This document shows, in pieces, positions 16,612-25,900 of a stretch of 64,000 nt of DNA (within the stretch, counting starts at the first letter, position 1; each line of letters begins with the position of its first letter). A program made the position numbers and the translations under genes. The notes below the pieces were generated by a model. It did not search any database, was not told the DNA's origin, and saw nothing but the letters and a program-made list of their open reading frames with translations. Source of the DNA: Terrabacter sp. MAHUQ-38 (lineage in GTDB: Bacteria; Actinomycetota; Actinomycetes; Actinomycetales; Dermatophilaceae); assembly GCF_014518425.1 (NCBI RefSeq), contig NZ_JACVCU010000005.1, forward strand, positions 62,678-126,677. Reading direction: 5' to 3'.

Positions 16612-17715
16612 ATGGGAGACACGGCCGCACCGGCCTGGATGCGGCGAGCGCTCCAGCTCGCCGCGGCGGGACCATGGCCCGACGCCAACCCACGCGTCGG
16701 GTGCGTGCTCGTGGCGTCCGACGGCACCGTCGTCGGTGAGGGCTTCCATCACGGCGCGGGCACGCCCCACGCCGAGGTCGAGGCGTTGCAGGCGGCGGGC
16801 GACGCGGCCCGAGGGGCCACGGCCTACGTGACGCTCGAGCCGTGCTCGCACACCGGTCGCACCGGCCCCTGCTCCGACGCCCTGCTCCGTGCGGGCGTCG
16901 TGCGGGTGGTCTTCGCACAGTCGGACCCGAACGTGGATGCTGCCGGGGGAGCCGAGCGACTCCACGCCGCAGGCGTCCAGGTCACCGGGGGTGTGCTCGC
17001 CGACGAGGCGGCCGCGCTCAACGACCGCTGGGCCCGCACGGTCGCGCTCGGACGCCCGCTCGTGACCTGGAAGCTCGCGACGACCCTCGACGGGCGCAGC
17101 GCCGCCGCCGACGGCAGCAGCCAGTGGATCACCGGCGAGGCCGCCCGCGCCGACGTCCACCTGCTCCGTGCGAGCCGCGACGCCGTTCTCGTCGGCACCG
17201 GCACCGTCCTCGCGGACGACCCGCGCCTCACCGTGCGTATGCCGGACGGCGCGCCCGCCGAGAGACAGCCTGTCCGCGTCGTGATGGGTCTTCGTGACGT
17301 CCCTCCCGCTGCTCGCCTGCGCGATGCACCCGGAGAGGTCGTCCACCTCGCGACGCACGAGCCCCGGGAGGCCCTGGAGGCCCTGTGGGTCAAGGGGATC
17401 CGTGACGTATGGCTCGAGGGCGGCCCGACGCTCGCCGCAGCGTTCCTCCGCGCTGGTCTCGTGGACGACGTCTACGCGTACGTTGCCCCGGCCCTGCTCG
17501 GCTCAGGCAGCGCAGCCGTGGCTGACCTCGGTATCGGGTCCATCGAGGGGCTCCAGCGCCTCGAGCTCGTCGACGTCGAGGTCGTCGGGGGAGACGTGCG
17601 CATCCATGCCGAGGTGCCGACCGGCGGACCGACCCGCGCCGAGAACCCGACCCATCACACCGCCGACCACACCACGCACAACGACAGCGAGCACGAGCCA
17701 GCCGTCAGCCGCTGA
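16612..17715 (+). CDS. ribD: bifunctional riboflavin deaminase-reductase
   Basis: Carries out the second and third steps of riboflavin synthesis: deamination of the pyrimidine and NADPH reduction of the ribose. The N-terminal deaminase has the zinc site His53-Ala-Glu55 (HAEVEAL) and Cys78/Cys87 in PCSHTGRTGPC. The reductase half starts around residue 150 (WKLATTLDGRSAAADGSSQW) and contains DAVLVGTGTVLADDPRLTV and WLEGGPTLA. 367 residues is normal, with a His/Thr/Asn-rich disordered tail. It starts 3 bp after pnuX. Confidence 0.96.
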   Translation: MGDTAAPAWMRRALQLAAAGPWPDANPRVGCVLVASDGTVVGEGFHHGAGTPHAEVEALQAAGDAARGATAYVTLEPCSHTGRTGPCSDALLRAGVVRVVFAQSDPNVDAAGGAERLHAAGVQVTGGVLADEAAALNDRWARTVALGRPLVTWKLATTLDGRSAAADGSSQWITGEAARADVHLLRASRDAVLVGTGTVLADDPRLTVRMPDGAPAERQPVRVVMGLRDVPPAARLRDAPGEVVHLATHEPREALEALWVKGIRDVWLEGGPTLAAAFLRAGLVDDVYAYVAPALLGSGSAAVADLGIGSIEGLQRLELVDVEVVGGDVRIHAEVPTGGPTRAENPTHHTADHTTHNDSEHEPAVSR

Positions 17716-17739
17716 CGCGAGAAACCTGAGGAGACAGTC

Positions 17740-18345
17740 ATGTTCACCGGAATCGTCGAGGAGCTCGGCACCGTCTCGGCCATCGAGCACGGCGCCGGGT
17801 CCGCCGTGCTCCGCATCGACGGGCCCGTCGTCGTGAGCGATGCGACGCACGGCGCCTCGATCGCCGTCAACGGCGTCTGTCTCACCGTCACCGAGCACGA
17901 CGCGAGGGGCTTCACCGTGGACGTCATGGCCGAGACGCTCGAGCGCAGCAGCCTCGGCTCCCTGGCGCCCGGCGACCGCGTCAACCTCGAGCGCGCCATG
18001 CCCGCCGACGGCCGGTTCGGCGGCCACGTCGTCCAGGGGCACGTCGACGGCACCGCGACCATCACGGCGCGTACGCCCGGCGACCGCTGGGAGACGGTCG
18101 ACTTCACCCTCCCACCCGGCCTCGCGGCATACGTCGTCGAGAAGGGCTCCATCACGGTCGACGGGGTCTCGCTCACCGTGGCGCACGTGGCTGACGACGC
18201 CTTCGGGGTGTCTCTCATCCCGACGACGCTCGCCCTGACGACCTTGGGGCACAAGGGCGTCGGCGACGTCGTCAACCTCGAGGTCGACGTCATCGCCAAG
18301 TACGTCGAACGACTGCTCACCCACCGACAGGAGGTCGCGCCATGA
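17740..18345 (+). CDS. ribE: riboflavin synthase alpha subunit
   Basis: Dismutates two molecules of dimethylribityllumazine to riboflavin. Two tandem lumazine-binding repeats are visible: MFTGIVEELGTV at the first, with VNGVCLTVTE, and GGHVVQGHVDGTATI at the second, with VDGVSLTVAHV. 201 residues is standard. A purine-rich GAGGAGA precedes ATG at 17740. The stop overlaps the ribBA ATG by 4 bp (ATGA). Confidence 0.96.
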   Translation: MFTGIVEELGTVSAIEHGAGSAVLRIDGPVVVSDATHGASIAVNGVCLTVTEHDARGFTVDVMAETLERSSLGSLAPGDRVNLERAMPADGRFGGHVVQGHVDGTATITARTPGDRWETVDFTLPPGLAAYVVEKGSITVDGVSLTVAHVADDAFGVSLIPTTLALTTLGHKGVGDVVNLEVDVIAKYVERLLTHRQEVAP

Positions 18346-19583
18346 CCACCCTCTCGACCATCGAGTCGGCCCTCGAGGCTCTCCAGGGCGGTCGTCCCGT
18401 CCTGGTCCTCGACGACGAGGACCGAGAGAACGAAGGGGACCTCGTCCTCGCCGCGGAGACCGCGACCGAGGACTGGATGGCCTGGACGATCCGGCACTCG
18501 TCCGGCTACCTCTGCGCGCCGATGCCCGCCGAGGTCGCCGACCGGCTCGAGCTGCCGCTCATGGTCGCCGACAACCGGGACCCTCTCCGCACGGCGTACA
18601 CGGTCTCGGTCGACGCAGCCGCTGGCGTGACGACCGGCATCAGCGCCGCTGACCGCCTGCGCACCGTGCAGGTGCTCGCAGACGTCGACTCCACTCCTGC
18701 CGACCTCATCCGACCCGGCCACATCCTGCCGCTTCGAGCCCGTCACGGTGGCGTCCTGACCCGTCCCGGGCACACCGAGGCGGCCGTCGACCTCACCCGC
18801 CTCGCGGGGCTCTCGCCCGTCGGAGTCATCGGCGAGCTCGTCCACGACGACGGCACGATGATGCGTTTCGACGCCGTCGTGGAGCTGGCACACGAGTTCG
18901 GCCTCCCGGTCATCACCATCGAGCAGCTCATCGACCACCGACAACGCCTCGACCGCGTCGAGCGGCTCGCGACGACCCGGATCCCGACGGTCCACGGCAC
19001 GTTCACCGCGCACGGCTACCGTGACACGCTGACCGGCGACGAGCACGTCGCACTCGTCAGCCCGCGCGGCCTGCAGGGCCTGAGCCGCTCCGGACCCGTC
19101 CTGACCCGGCTGCACTCCGAGTGCCTCACGGGTGACGCGTTCGGCTCGCTGCGCTGCGACTGCGGCCCGCAGCTCCAGTCGGCACTCTCGCGGGTCGGTC
19201 GCGAGGGCGGCGTCGTCGTCTACCTCGGCGGGCACGAGGGACGCGGCGTCGGGCTCGTCGACAAGCTGCGCGCGTACGCCCAGCAGGACCGCGGGGCCGA
19301 CACCGTCGACGCCCAGACGGCGCTCGGGCTTCCCGTCGACGCGCGGGAGTACGCCGCCGGCGCGGCCATCCTGCACGACCTCGACGCCACGCAGGTCGTG
19401 CTCCTGACGAACAACCCCACCAAGGTCTCGGCGCTGCGCCACCTCGGCCTCGACGTCGTCGCGGTCGAGCGGCTGCACGGGCCGATGGGCGAGGACAACG
19501 AGCAGTACCTCATCACCAAGCGCGAGCGCATGGGCCACGACATCCCGGTCACGAGCGACCGGCACGGCAAGGAGACGGCATGA
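18342..19583 (+). CDS. ribBA: bifunctional 3,4-dihydroxy-2-butanone 4-phosphate synthase / GTP cyclohydrolase II
   Basis: Supplies both riboflavin precursors: the four-carbon unit from ribulose 5-phosphate (N-terminal domain, residues 1-205) and the pyrimidine from GTP (C-terminal domain). RibB motifs: [17 protein letters not shown], the [11 protein letters not shown] loop, and GHTEAAVDL. RibA zinc ligands are Cys261 (HSECLTGD), Cys272 and Cys274 (RCDCG), with [10 protein letters not shown] downstream. 413 residues is typical. It overlaps ribE and ribH by ATGA. Confidence 0.96.
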   Translation: MTTLSTIESALEALQGGRPVLVLDDEDRENEGDLVLAAETATEDWMAWTIRHSSGYLCAPMPAEVADRLELPLMVADNRDPLRTAYTVSVDAAAGVTTGISAADRLRTVQVLADVDSTPADLIRPGHILPLRARHGGVLTRPGHTEAAVDLTRLAGLSPVGVIGELVHDDGTMMRFDAVVELAHEFGLPVITIEQLIDHRQRLDRVERLATTRIPTVHGTFTAHGYRDTLTGDEHVALVSPRGLQGLSRSGPVLTRLHSECLTGDAFGSLRCDCGPQLQSALSRVGREGGVVVYLGGHEGRGVGLVDKLRAYAQQDRGADTVDAQTALGLPVDAREYAAGAAILHDLDATQVVLLTNNPTKVSALRHLGLDVVAVERLHGPMGEDNEQYLITKRERMGHDIPVTSDRHGKETA

Positions 19584-20062
19584 AGGACGGCGCCCCCACC
19601 ATCACGACCGACGGCACCGGACTGCGTGTCGCGGTCGTCGCCGCGAGCTGGCACGACCAGGTCATGGGCGGCCTGCTCGACGGCGCGCGTCGCGGTCTCG
19701 CTGACGCGGGTGTGACCGACGTCGACGTCGTCCGGGTCCCGGGCACGTTCGAGCTGCCCGTCGCGTGCGCGGCCCTCGCCGGACGCTACGACGCGCTCGT
19801 CGCCCTCGGCGTCGTCATCCGCGGGGGCACGCCCCACTTCGAGTACGTCTGCCAGGCGGCCACCGTCGGCCTCACCGACGTGTCGGTGCGCACCGCGACC
19901 CCCGTCGGCTTCGGCGTCCTCACGTGTGACGACGAACAGCAGGCGATCGACCGGGCGGGCCTGCCCGGCTCCGCCGAGGACAAGGGCCACGAGGCCGCCA
20001 CCGCAGCCGTCGCCACCGTCGTCGCGCTCCGTGCGGTCACAAGCCGCGTCGCCACCAGTTGA
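19580..20062 (+). CDS. ribH: 6,7-dimethyl-8-ribityllumazine synthase
   Basis: Condenses the butanone phosphate with the ribityl pyrimidine, the penultimate step of riboflavin synthesis; usually forms a capsid-like shell. The N-terminal strand is [20 protein letters not shown], the substrate region is [15 protein letters not shown], and the catalytic His lies in [29 protein letters not shown] is also conserved. 160 residues is standard. It is the last gene of the riboflavin operon, overlapping ribBA by 4 bp. Confidence 0.96.
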   Translation: MKDGAPTITTDGTGLRVAVVAASWHDQVMGGLLDGARRGLADAGVTDVDVVRVPGTFELPVACAALAGRYDALVALGVVIRGGTPHFEYVCQAATVGLTDVSVRTATPVGFGVLTCDDEQQAIDRAGLPGSAEDKGHEAATAAVATVVALRAVTSRVATS

Positions 20063-20106
20063 GCGCCGGTGAGCCCGTCGCCGGGCGGCCCGTAGGGTGG
20101 TCCACC

Positions 20107-20370
20107 GTGAAGAGCTTTGAGCAGCTGTATGCCGAGCTGGCCGAGAAGGCGCTGACGCGGCCCGAGGGTTCGGGCACCGTGGCGCAGCTCGACGCCGGCG
20201 TGCACGCCATCGGCAAGAAGATCGTGGAGGAGGCGGCCGAGGTCTGGATGGCCGCCGAGTACCAGTCGACCGACGAGGCGGCCGAGGAGATCAGCCAGCT
20301 GCTCTACCATCTCCAGGTCCTCATGATCGCCAAGGGCATCTCGCTCGACGACGTCTACACCCACCTCTGA
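20107..20370 (+). CDS. hisE: phosphoribosyl-ATP pyrophosphatase
   Basis: Second step of histidine synthesis, hydrolysing phosphoribosyl-ATP to phosphoribosyl-AMP. The protein is 87 residues, the usual length of stand-alone HisE, with the MazG-like helices [17 protein letters not shown] and [20 protein letters not shown] at 20107 is chosen because TAGGGT (20093-20098) lies 8 nt before it, the leaderless arrangement; a longer frame from 20059 would start upstream of that promoter. hisG follows after 14 bp. Confidence 0.95.
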   Translation: MKSFEQLYAELAEKALTRPEGSGTVAQLDAGVHAIGKKIVEEAAEVWMAAEYQSTDEAAEEISQLLYHLQVLMIAKGISLDDVYTHL

Positions 20371-20384
20371 GGATCCCGACTCCC

Positions 20385-21230
20385 ATGCTGCGAATCGCCG
20401 TGCCCAACAAGGGCGCCCTGTCCGACGCCACCGTCGAGCTGCTACGCGAGGCGGGCTACCGCACGCGCCGCGACACGAAGGAGCTCGTCGTCACCGACGC
20501 CGAGAACGACGTCGAGTTCTTCTACCTCCGTCCGCGCGACATCGCCGTCTACGTCGGCTCCGGCACCGTCGACGCCGGTGTGACGGGCCGCGACCTGCTC
20601 CTCGACTCCGGGTCATCGGCCGTCGAGGTCATGGAGCTCGGCTTCGGCGCGTCGACCTTCCGGTACGCCGGCAAGCCCGGTCACGTCGGCACCGTCGACG
20701 ACATCGCGGGCAAGCGCGTCGCCACGTCGTATGCCGGTCTCGTCCGCGCCGACCTCGACGCCCGCGGGCTGTCGGCAGACGTCGTGCGCCTCGACGGCGC
20801 CGTCGAGACGGCCATCACCCTCGGGGTCGCCGACTGCATCGCCGATGTCGTCGAGACCGGGACCACCCTGCGCCAGCAGGGCCTCGAAGTCTTCGGTGAC
20901 CCGATCCTGCGCTCCGAGGCCGTCCTCATCCGCGGCGACCGTCCCGGCGAGGCCCAGGCCATCGAGGTGCTCCAGCGCCGCGTCGCCGGCGTCATCACCG
21001 CCCGCACCTACGTCATGCTCGACTACGACTGCCCGAAGGAGCTCGTCGACCGCGCCTGCGAGCTGACACCGGGGCTCGAGTCGCCCACGGTCTCGCCGAT
21101 GCAGGACGAGGCCTGGGTCGCCGTGCGTGCCATGGTGCCCCGCGTCGGGCGCAACCGCCTCATGGACGAGCTGTACGACCTCGGCGCCCGTGCCATCCTC
21201 GTCACCGACATCGCCGCCTGCCGGCTCTGA
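20385..21230 (+). CDS. hisG: ATP phosphoribosyltransferase, long form
   Basis: First and rate-setting step of histidine synthesis, joining ATP and PRPP. 281 residues matches the long form, which carries its own C-terminal ACT-like domain for feedback inhibition by histidine and needs no HisZ. Motifs: RIAVPNKGALSDATVELL at the N-terminus, DVGVTGRDLL-like DAGVTGRDLLLDSG, the PRPP loop DVVETGTTLRQQGLE, and the ACT region with SPTVSPMQDEAWVAVRAMV. It forms a hisE-hisG pair directly after the riboflavin genes. Confidence 0.96.
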   Translation: MLRIAVPNKGALSDATVELLREAGYRTRRDTKELVVTDAENDVEFFYLRPRDIAVYVGSGTVDAGVTGRDLLLDSGSSAVEVMELGFGASTFRYAGKPGHVGTVDDIAGKRVATSYAGLVRADLDARGLSADVVRLDGAVETAITLGVADCIADVVETGTTLRQQGLEVFGDPILRSEAVLIRGDRPGEAQAIEVLQRRVAGVITARTYVMLDYDCPKELVDRACELTPGLESPTVSPMQDEAWVAVRAMVPRVGRNRLMDELYDLGARAILVTDIAACRL

Positions 21231-21260
21231 CCGGCACGGCGCGAGAACGGACGTGAGCAG

Positions 21261-21752
21261 GTGACCGAGCAGACCGGGCCGTCGTCCACCGACGCGTTGG
21301 CTCCGTTCCGGCCCAAGCGTGGTCGTGCGGTGGCGCTCGGCGTCGTCTGGACCTCGCTCGCGGTGTTCGGAGTCATCGCCGCCGTCATGCCGGCGCAAGC
21401 CGACGGCCGCTGGGGCCTCGGTGACCGGCTCATGTTCTTCGGCCTCGGGGTGGCGATCGCCTTCATCGCCTGGCGCTACGCCTCGATCGTCGCGGTGCCG
21501 AGCCGCGAGGGACTCGTCGTGCGCAACCTCGTCCTGACCCGCTCGCTCGAGTGGCCCGAGATCGTGGCGATCCAGTTCGGCGGTGGTGAGCCGTGGGTGA
21601 CGCTCGACCTCGAGGAGGGCGACACCGTCGCGGTCATGGCGATCCAGAAGGCTGACGGTCCCGTGGCGGGGCGGGAGGCCTCCCGGCTCGCCGCGCTGGT
21701 CCAGGCCTTCGGCGAGGCGGCAGAGCCGCGCCGTCCCGAGGACCTGCGGTGA
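21261..21752 (+). CDS. PH-domain membrane protein, function unknown
   Basis: 163 residues with two transmembrane segments (about residues 18-38 and 55-72) followed by a short bacterial PH-like domain. The domain has the usual IVAVPSREGLVVRNLVLTRS, then the tryptophan-rich strand LEWPEIVAIQFGGGEP. Such proteins are common near hisG in actinomycetes and have no proven role. GTG at 21261 follows GAGCAGG. The stop overlaps the next GTG by 4 bp, coupling it to the flavin reductase. Confidence 0.75.
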   Translation: MTEQTGPSSTDALAPFRPKRGRAVALGVVWTSLAVFGVIAAVMPAQADGRWGLGDRLMFFGLGVAIAFIAWRYASIVAVPSREGLVVRNLVLTRSLEWPEIVAIQFGGGEPWVTLDLEEGDTVAVMAIQKADGPVAGREASRLAALVQAFGEAAEPRRPEDLR

Positions 21753-22351
21753 CCGCCGACGCCGCAGACCCCAGCGACCGCAGCGACCCCAGCGACCGCA
21801 GGGACCCGACGGGGTCGGCCGGCCCCACGCCGGACCGGATGCGTCACGCCCTCGGGCACTTCGCGACCGGTGTCACGATCGTCACGGGGTTCGCCGAGGG
21901 CGGCGAACCCGTCGGGTTCGCGTGCCAGTCGTTCGCCTCCGTCTCGCTCCACCCGCCGCTCGTCCTCTTCTGCGCGGACCACCGGGGACGGTCGTGGCCG
22001 CGGATGCGCGAGGAGGGTCGCTTCACCGTCAACGTCCTGGGCCACGAACAGCGCGACCTCATCGGTCGCTTCGGCTCGACCTCGGGCGCTCGGTTCGACG
22101 GCCTCGACTGGGCGCCGTCGGCCCTGGGCGGCCCGAGCCTTCCCGGCGTGCTCATGCGGGTGCACTGCACGGTCGAGCAGGTCCACGTCGCCGGAGACCA
22201 CGACGTCGTCATCGGTCGCGTGCGCGACCTCGAGGACGGCGAGTCCGGCCGGCCGATGCTCTTCTACCGGGGCCGTTTCACCGTCACCGAGAGGCGTGCG
22301 CCATCGGGGGCCGACGACGGCGCCCCGCCGATGGACGACTACTGGGGCTGA
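21749..22351 (+). CDS. flavin reductase domain protein
   Basis: 200-residue FMN-binding split-barrel protein of the flavin reductase-like family, which passes electrons from NAD(P)H to flavin for a partner monooxygenase, or acts as a stand-alone reductase. Family segments: RMRHALGHFATGVTIVT, GFACQSFASVSLHPPLVLF, RFTVNVLGHEQRDLIGRF and LFYRGRF near the end. Residues 1-28 are a low-complexity Asp/Pro/Ser/Arg repeat (DPSDRSDPSDRRDP). It overlaps the PH-domain gene by GTGA. No monooxygenase is next to it. Confidence 0.82.
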   Translation: MTADAADPSDRSDPSDRRDPTGSAGPTPDRMRHALGHFATGVTIVTGFAEGGEPVGFACQSFASVSLHPPLVLFCADHRGRSWPRMREEGRFTVNVLGHEQRDLIGRFGSTSGARFDGLDWAPSALGGPSLPGVLMRVHCTVEQVHVAGDHDVVIGRVRDLEDGESGRPMLFYRGRFTVTERRAPSGADDGAPPMDDYWG

Positions 22352-22848
22352 GCCCCGCTCGCTCTGTCGGGGCGCACTGCTCCCCGGCGCGCGTCGGTGC
22401 GGGCGACGAGCCCCTCCCACGACCAGTGCGGCAGCGTCAGCCCGTCCGGTACGTCGTCGCGCGACCCGTGGTAGGTGGCCATGTAGCCGGTCGCCCACGT
22501 GAAGTACCCGACGAGCGCATCGCGTACGTCAGGGTCACGGGCCAGACCCACGTCGTCCACCGCGCTCTCGAAGCAGGCAACCGCGCGCCGGTCCATCTCG
22601 CGGTGCTCACCGTTGCCCGAGTGCATCCGCACGACGCCGGTCTCGGTCCCGATCGAGCCACTGTAGGCAGGCGGGCCGCCGAGCGCCTCGGCCCAGTACG
22701 CGGCAAGCCGCTCGGTGTGGTCGCGGTGGAAGCCGTGCGAGAAGGCATGCGACACAACGGGATCGGCCATACAACGCTCGTGCCAGGCGTGCGCCAGCCC
22801 GATGAGCCCTCCCATGCCGCCGACGGCGTCGTAGATGCTGGAGGCCAT
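22339..22848 (-). CDS. group II truncated haemoglobin-like protein (GlbO type)
   Basis: 169 residues with the two-on-two globin pattern: SIYDAVGGMGGLIGLAHAWH at the A/B helices, YWAEALGGPPAYSG at CD/E, and the proximal haem ligand in RMHSGNGEH (His76), matching the RMRHAPF position of other group II members. The late WATGYMATYHG is the G/H region. It probably binds haem and handles O2 or NO. ATG at 22848 has GGAG 9 nt upstream; the longer frame from 22884 would start inside the hairpin at 22878-22925. It is convergent with the flavin reductase, overlapping 13 bp. Confidence 0.85.
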   Translation of the reverse strand: MASSIYDAVGGMGGLIGLAHAWHERCMADPVVSHAFSHGFHRDHTERLAAYWAEALGGPPAYSGSIGTETGVVRMHSGNGEHREMDRRAVACFESAVDDVGLARDPDVRDALVGYFTWATGYMATYHGSRDDVPDGLTLPHWSWEGLVARTDARRGAVRPDRASGAQPQ

Positions 22849-22877
22849 CGACGCAGGCTCCCACCTCGCGGGCGGTG

Positions 22878-22925
22878 CCGACAAGGCCCGGGAGCCGGGG
22901 CAGTGTGGGTTCCGGGCCTTGTCGG
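22878..22925 (-). terminator. strong hairpin directly after the IPT/CHAP gene stop
   Basis: A 14-bp perfect stem with arms CCGACAAGGCCCGG (22878-22891) and CCGGGCCTTGTCGG (22912-22925) and a 20-nt loop. It touches the stop codon of the minus-strand gene at 22926 and lies between it and the globin start. There is no T tract, as is common in this genome. Confidence 0.75.
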
Positions 22926-25900
22926 TCAGCGGAAGTGGATGAAGTTCGACGGCCAGGAGTAGCTGCCGCGGGCGATGATCCGACGACCGCTCATCGACGT
23001 GTAGGTCCTGCCGAGGACCGTTCCGCCGTAGCCGCTCTCGGAGATCGCGATGGTGTCACCGTCGGCGCTGACCCAGTCCACGTAGGCCACGTGGTTCGAG
23101 TTCCACTGCGCGATGTCGCCGACACGGGGCCTCTGGTCGACGACGAAGCCCTTGTCACGGGCGTAGTTGTCCCACGTGGCGGCGTTGCCGAGGTTGCCCG
23201 GGTTCCGCACACCGTCGCGCGCGAGCCGGTAGGCGGCGAAGTTCGTGCAGTTGTTGCCCCACGCGTCGACGGGGTAGTTCCACGCGCTCTGGCCGTAGTA
23301 GCCGAAGCGCTCGATGCAGTTCTGCGTGGCGCGCGAGTAGCAGCTCCAGTTCGACGGTGCCGGCCCGCCGGTGATCGCCCAGAGGACCGACGAGGTGCCG
23401 TACACCGCGACGTTGGCGTTGCCGAGGACGCGCACGACGGAGCCGGCGCCACTCGTCTTCGTCGACCAGAGCGACACACCGCTCCTGTTGCGCACGACGA
23501 AGTTGCCGTCGGCCTGCATCGAGGCGGTGCTGCCGGTGCCGGTGGTGAACGTGGCCCACTGGCGCACGCCTGTGGCCGAGCTGAGCACGAGGTTGCCGTC
23601 GGTACCCATCTTGAGGAACCACGCGCGGTTGGCCGACATGATCTGCTCGCCGGACCGGAGCACCTGCCCGGGGAGCATCCGGTCGTAGCGGATGCCGCGG
23701 TGGTCCCAGACGGTCGTCGTGCCCTGGCGTACCTGGAGCAGGCCGTCGTTAGTCAGGGTCAGCAGCGACCCGGTCCAGCCGTTCGTGCCACTGGACCATG
23801 CGACCGTGCCGTTGGTGCGCCACATGACGAGGTTGCCGTCACCCCGGACCTGGAGCCGGTTGCCCGCTCCGGCCGTGCCGCTCGCCCAGCGCCGCACGCC
23901 GGTGGAGGTCGTGATGACGAGGTTGCCGTCCGGCTGCATCGTCGCGAAGTAGCTGCCCGTCGAGGAGCGCAACGCGGTGCCGGACGAGAGGACCTGTCCG
24001 TTCTGGAGCGTCGCCCCTGCGACGTAGGTGAACGCCCGGTCCTTGACGACGGTGCCGGCCGGCGTGGTCACCCGCATGGGGACGGCACCGGTCGCGATCC
24101 GTGCCGGCACCACCGCCGTGATCGTCGTGGCGGAGATCCGGGTGAACGAGGTCGCCGCGACGCCGTTGAACCACACGCCCTGGACGTTGGTGAAGGACGT
24201 CCCGCGCAGGGTGACGACCGTGCCACCGCGCAGCGGGCCGGCCGCCGGGGTGACCGAGGCGACCACGGGCGGGTCCTGGAAGGTGAAGCGACCGGCGCCG
24301 ACGACCGGTGACGTGCCGCCGGGGGTCGTGACGCGCACGTCGACCACGGACTCGGCGTGCGCGGGCAGCGTGACCCGGAGCTGGGTCGCGGAGACGCGCG
24401 TGACGGCGGTGGCGGGTGTCGTGCCGAACACGACGGCCGAGACCCGGTCGAACCCGGTGCCCGTCACGGTGACGACGCCGCCGCCGCGCGTCGGCGCGAG
24501 GGTGGGCGACAGCGACGTGACGGTCGGCACGGGCTGGTAGGTGAACATCGCCGCTGGGGACGAGGCCGAGACGCCACCGGGCGTCGTCACGCGGACGAGC
24601 ACGGTGCCAGGGGTCGCGGCCGGCGTCGTGAACCGCAGCTGGGTGTCGGACACCCGCACGAGGCCGGTGGCCGGCCGGCCACCCACGTCGACGGCCGACG
24701 CCAGGGAGAGGTTCGTGCCGGTGAGCGTCAGGACGGTGCCGCCGTGCAGCGGCCCGGCGGGGGCGGACAGCGCGGTGACCGTGGGGACGCCGACGTAGGT
24801 GAAGGTGGCGCGGGCGTTCTCCGGGCTCGTGCCGTTGGGGTTGGTCACGCGCACGGCGACGGTGCCCGCGGCGTGCGCAGGAGCGGTGACGCGCAGGGTC
24901 GTCTCGGACACGCGGACGAGGCCGGTGGCGGCGACGCCGCCGAAGCGAACGTCGCGGGCGTCGCCGAGGTGCGTGCCGGTGATCGTCACGACGACACCGC
25001 CCTGGAGGGGACCGGCCGTCACCGAGAGCCCCGTCACGGTGGGAGGCGAGCCGTACGCGTATCGGGCGGCGGAAGTGATGGGCGACGTGCCACCGGGTGT
25101 CGTCACGCGGACGTCGACCGGTCCGGACGCGTGAGCCGGGGTCGTGACGCGCAGCGTCGTGGCGGAGACACGGACGATCGCCGTCGTGACGGTCGTGCCG
25201 AAGCGCACCGCGGTTGCGCGGGTCAGTCCGGTGCCGGTCAGCGTGACGACCGTGCCGCCCCGCGGCGGGCCGGTCTGGGGGGTCAACGAGGTGATGGTCG
25301 GGACGGCCTCGTACGCGAAGGTGCTGGCCGCCGTCGCTGCGGACGTGCCGTACTTCGTCGTCACGCGGACGCTCACGACACCGGCGGCATGGGCCGGCGA
25401 CGTGACGCGCAGGCTCGTGCTCGACAGGACGGTGAAGCGCGCCGCGGTCGTCCCGAAGGTCACCTTCGTCGCGCCGCCGAACCGGGCACCGGTCAGGGTA
25501 AGGACCGTTCCGCCGGCGACCGGGCCCGCGGTGACGGAGAGCGAGCCGACGCTCGGGGGAGGCGCGTACGCGTACCGAGCGCGCGACGTCAGTGCGCTCG
25601 TGCCGCCCGGCGTGCTCACCCGCACGTCGACGGTGCCGGCGGCGTGCGCCGGGGCCGTGACGCGCAGGGTCGTGGCGGACACCCGGACGACCTTGGTCGT
25701 CGTCGTGGTGCCGAACCGGACCGAGGTCGCCCGGGTGAGGCCGGTCCCGCTCAGGGTGACGACCGTGCCGCCGCCCGTCCCACCGGCCGCGGGCCAGAGC
25801 GACGTGATCGTCGGGACCGCCTCGTACGCATAGGCGTTGGCCGACCACGGGGAGGACGTGCCCGCCGCGGTCGTCACCTTGACGTTGATGAGAGCCGCTG

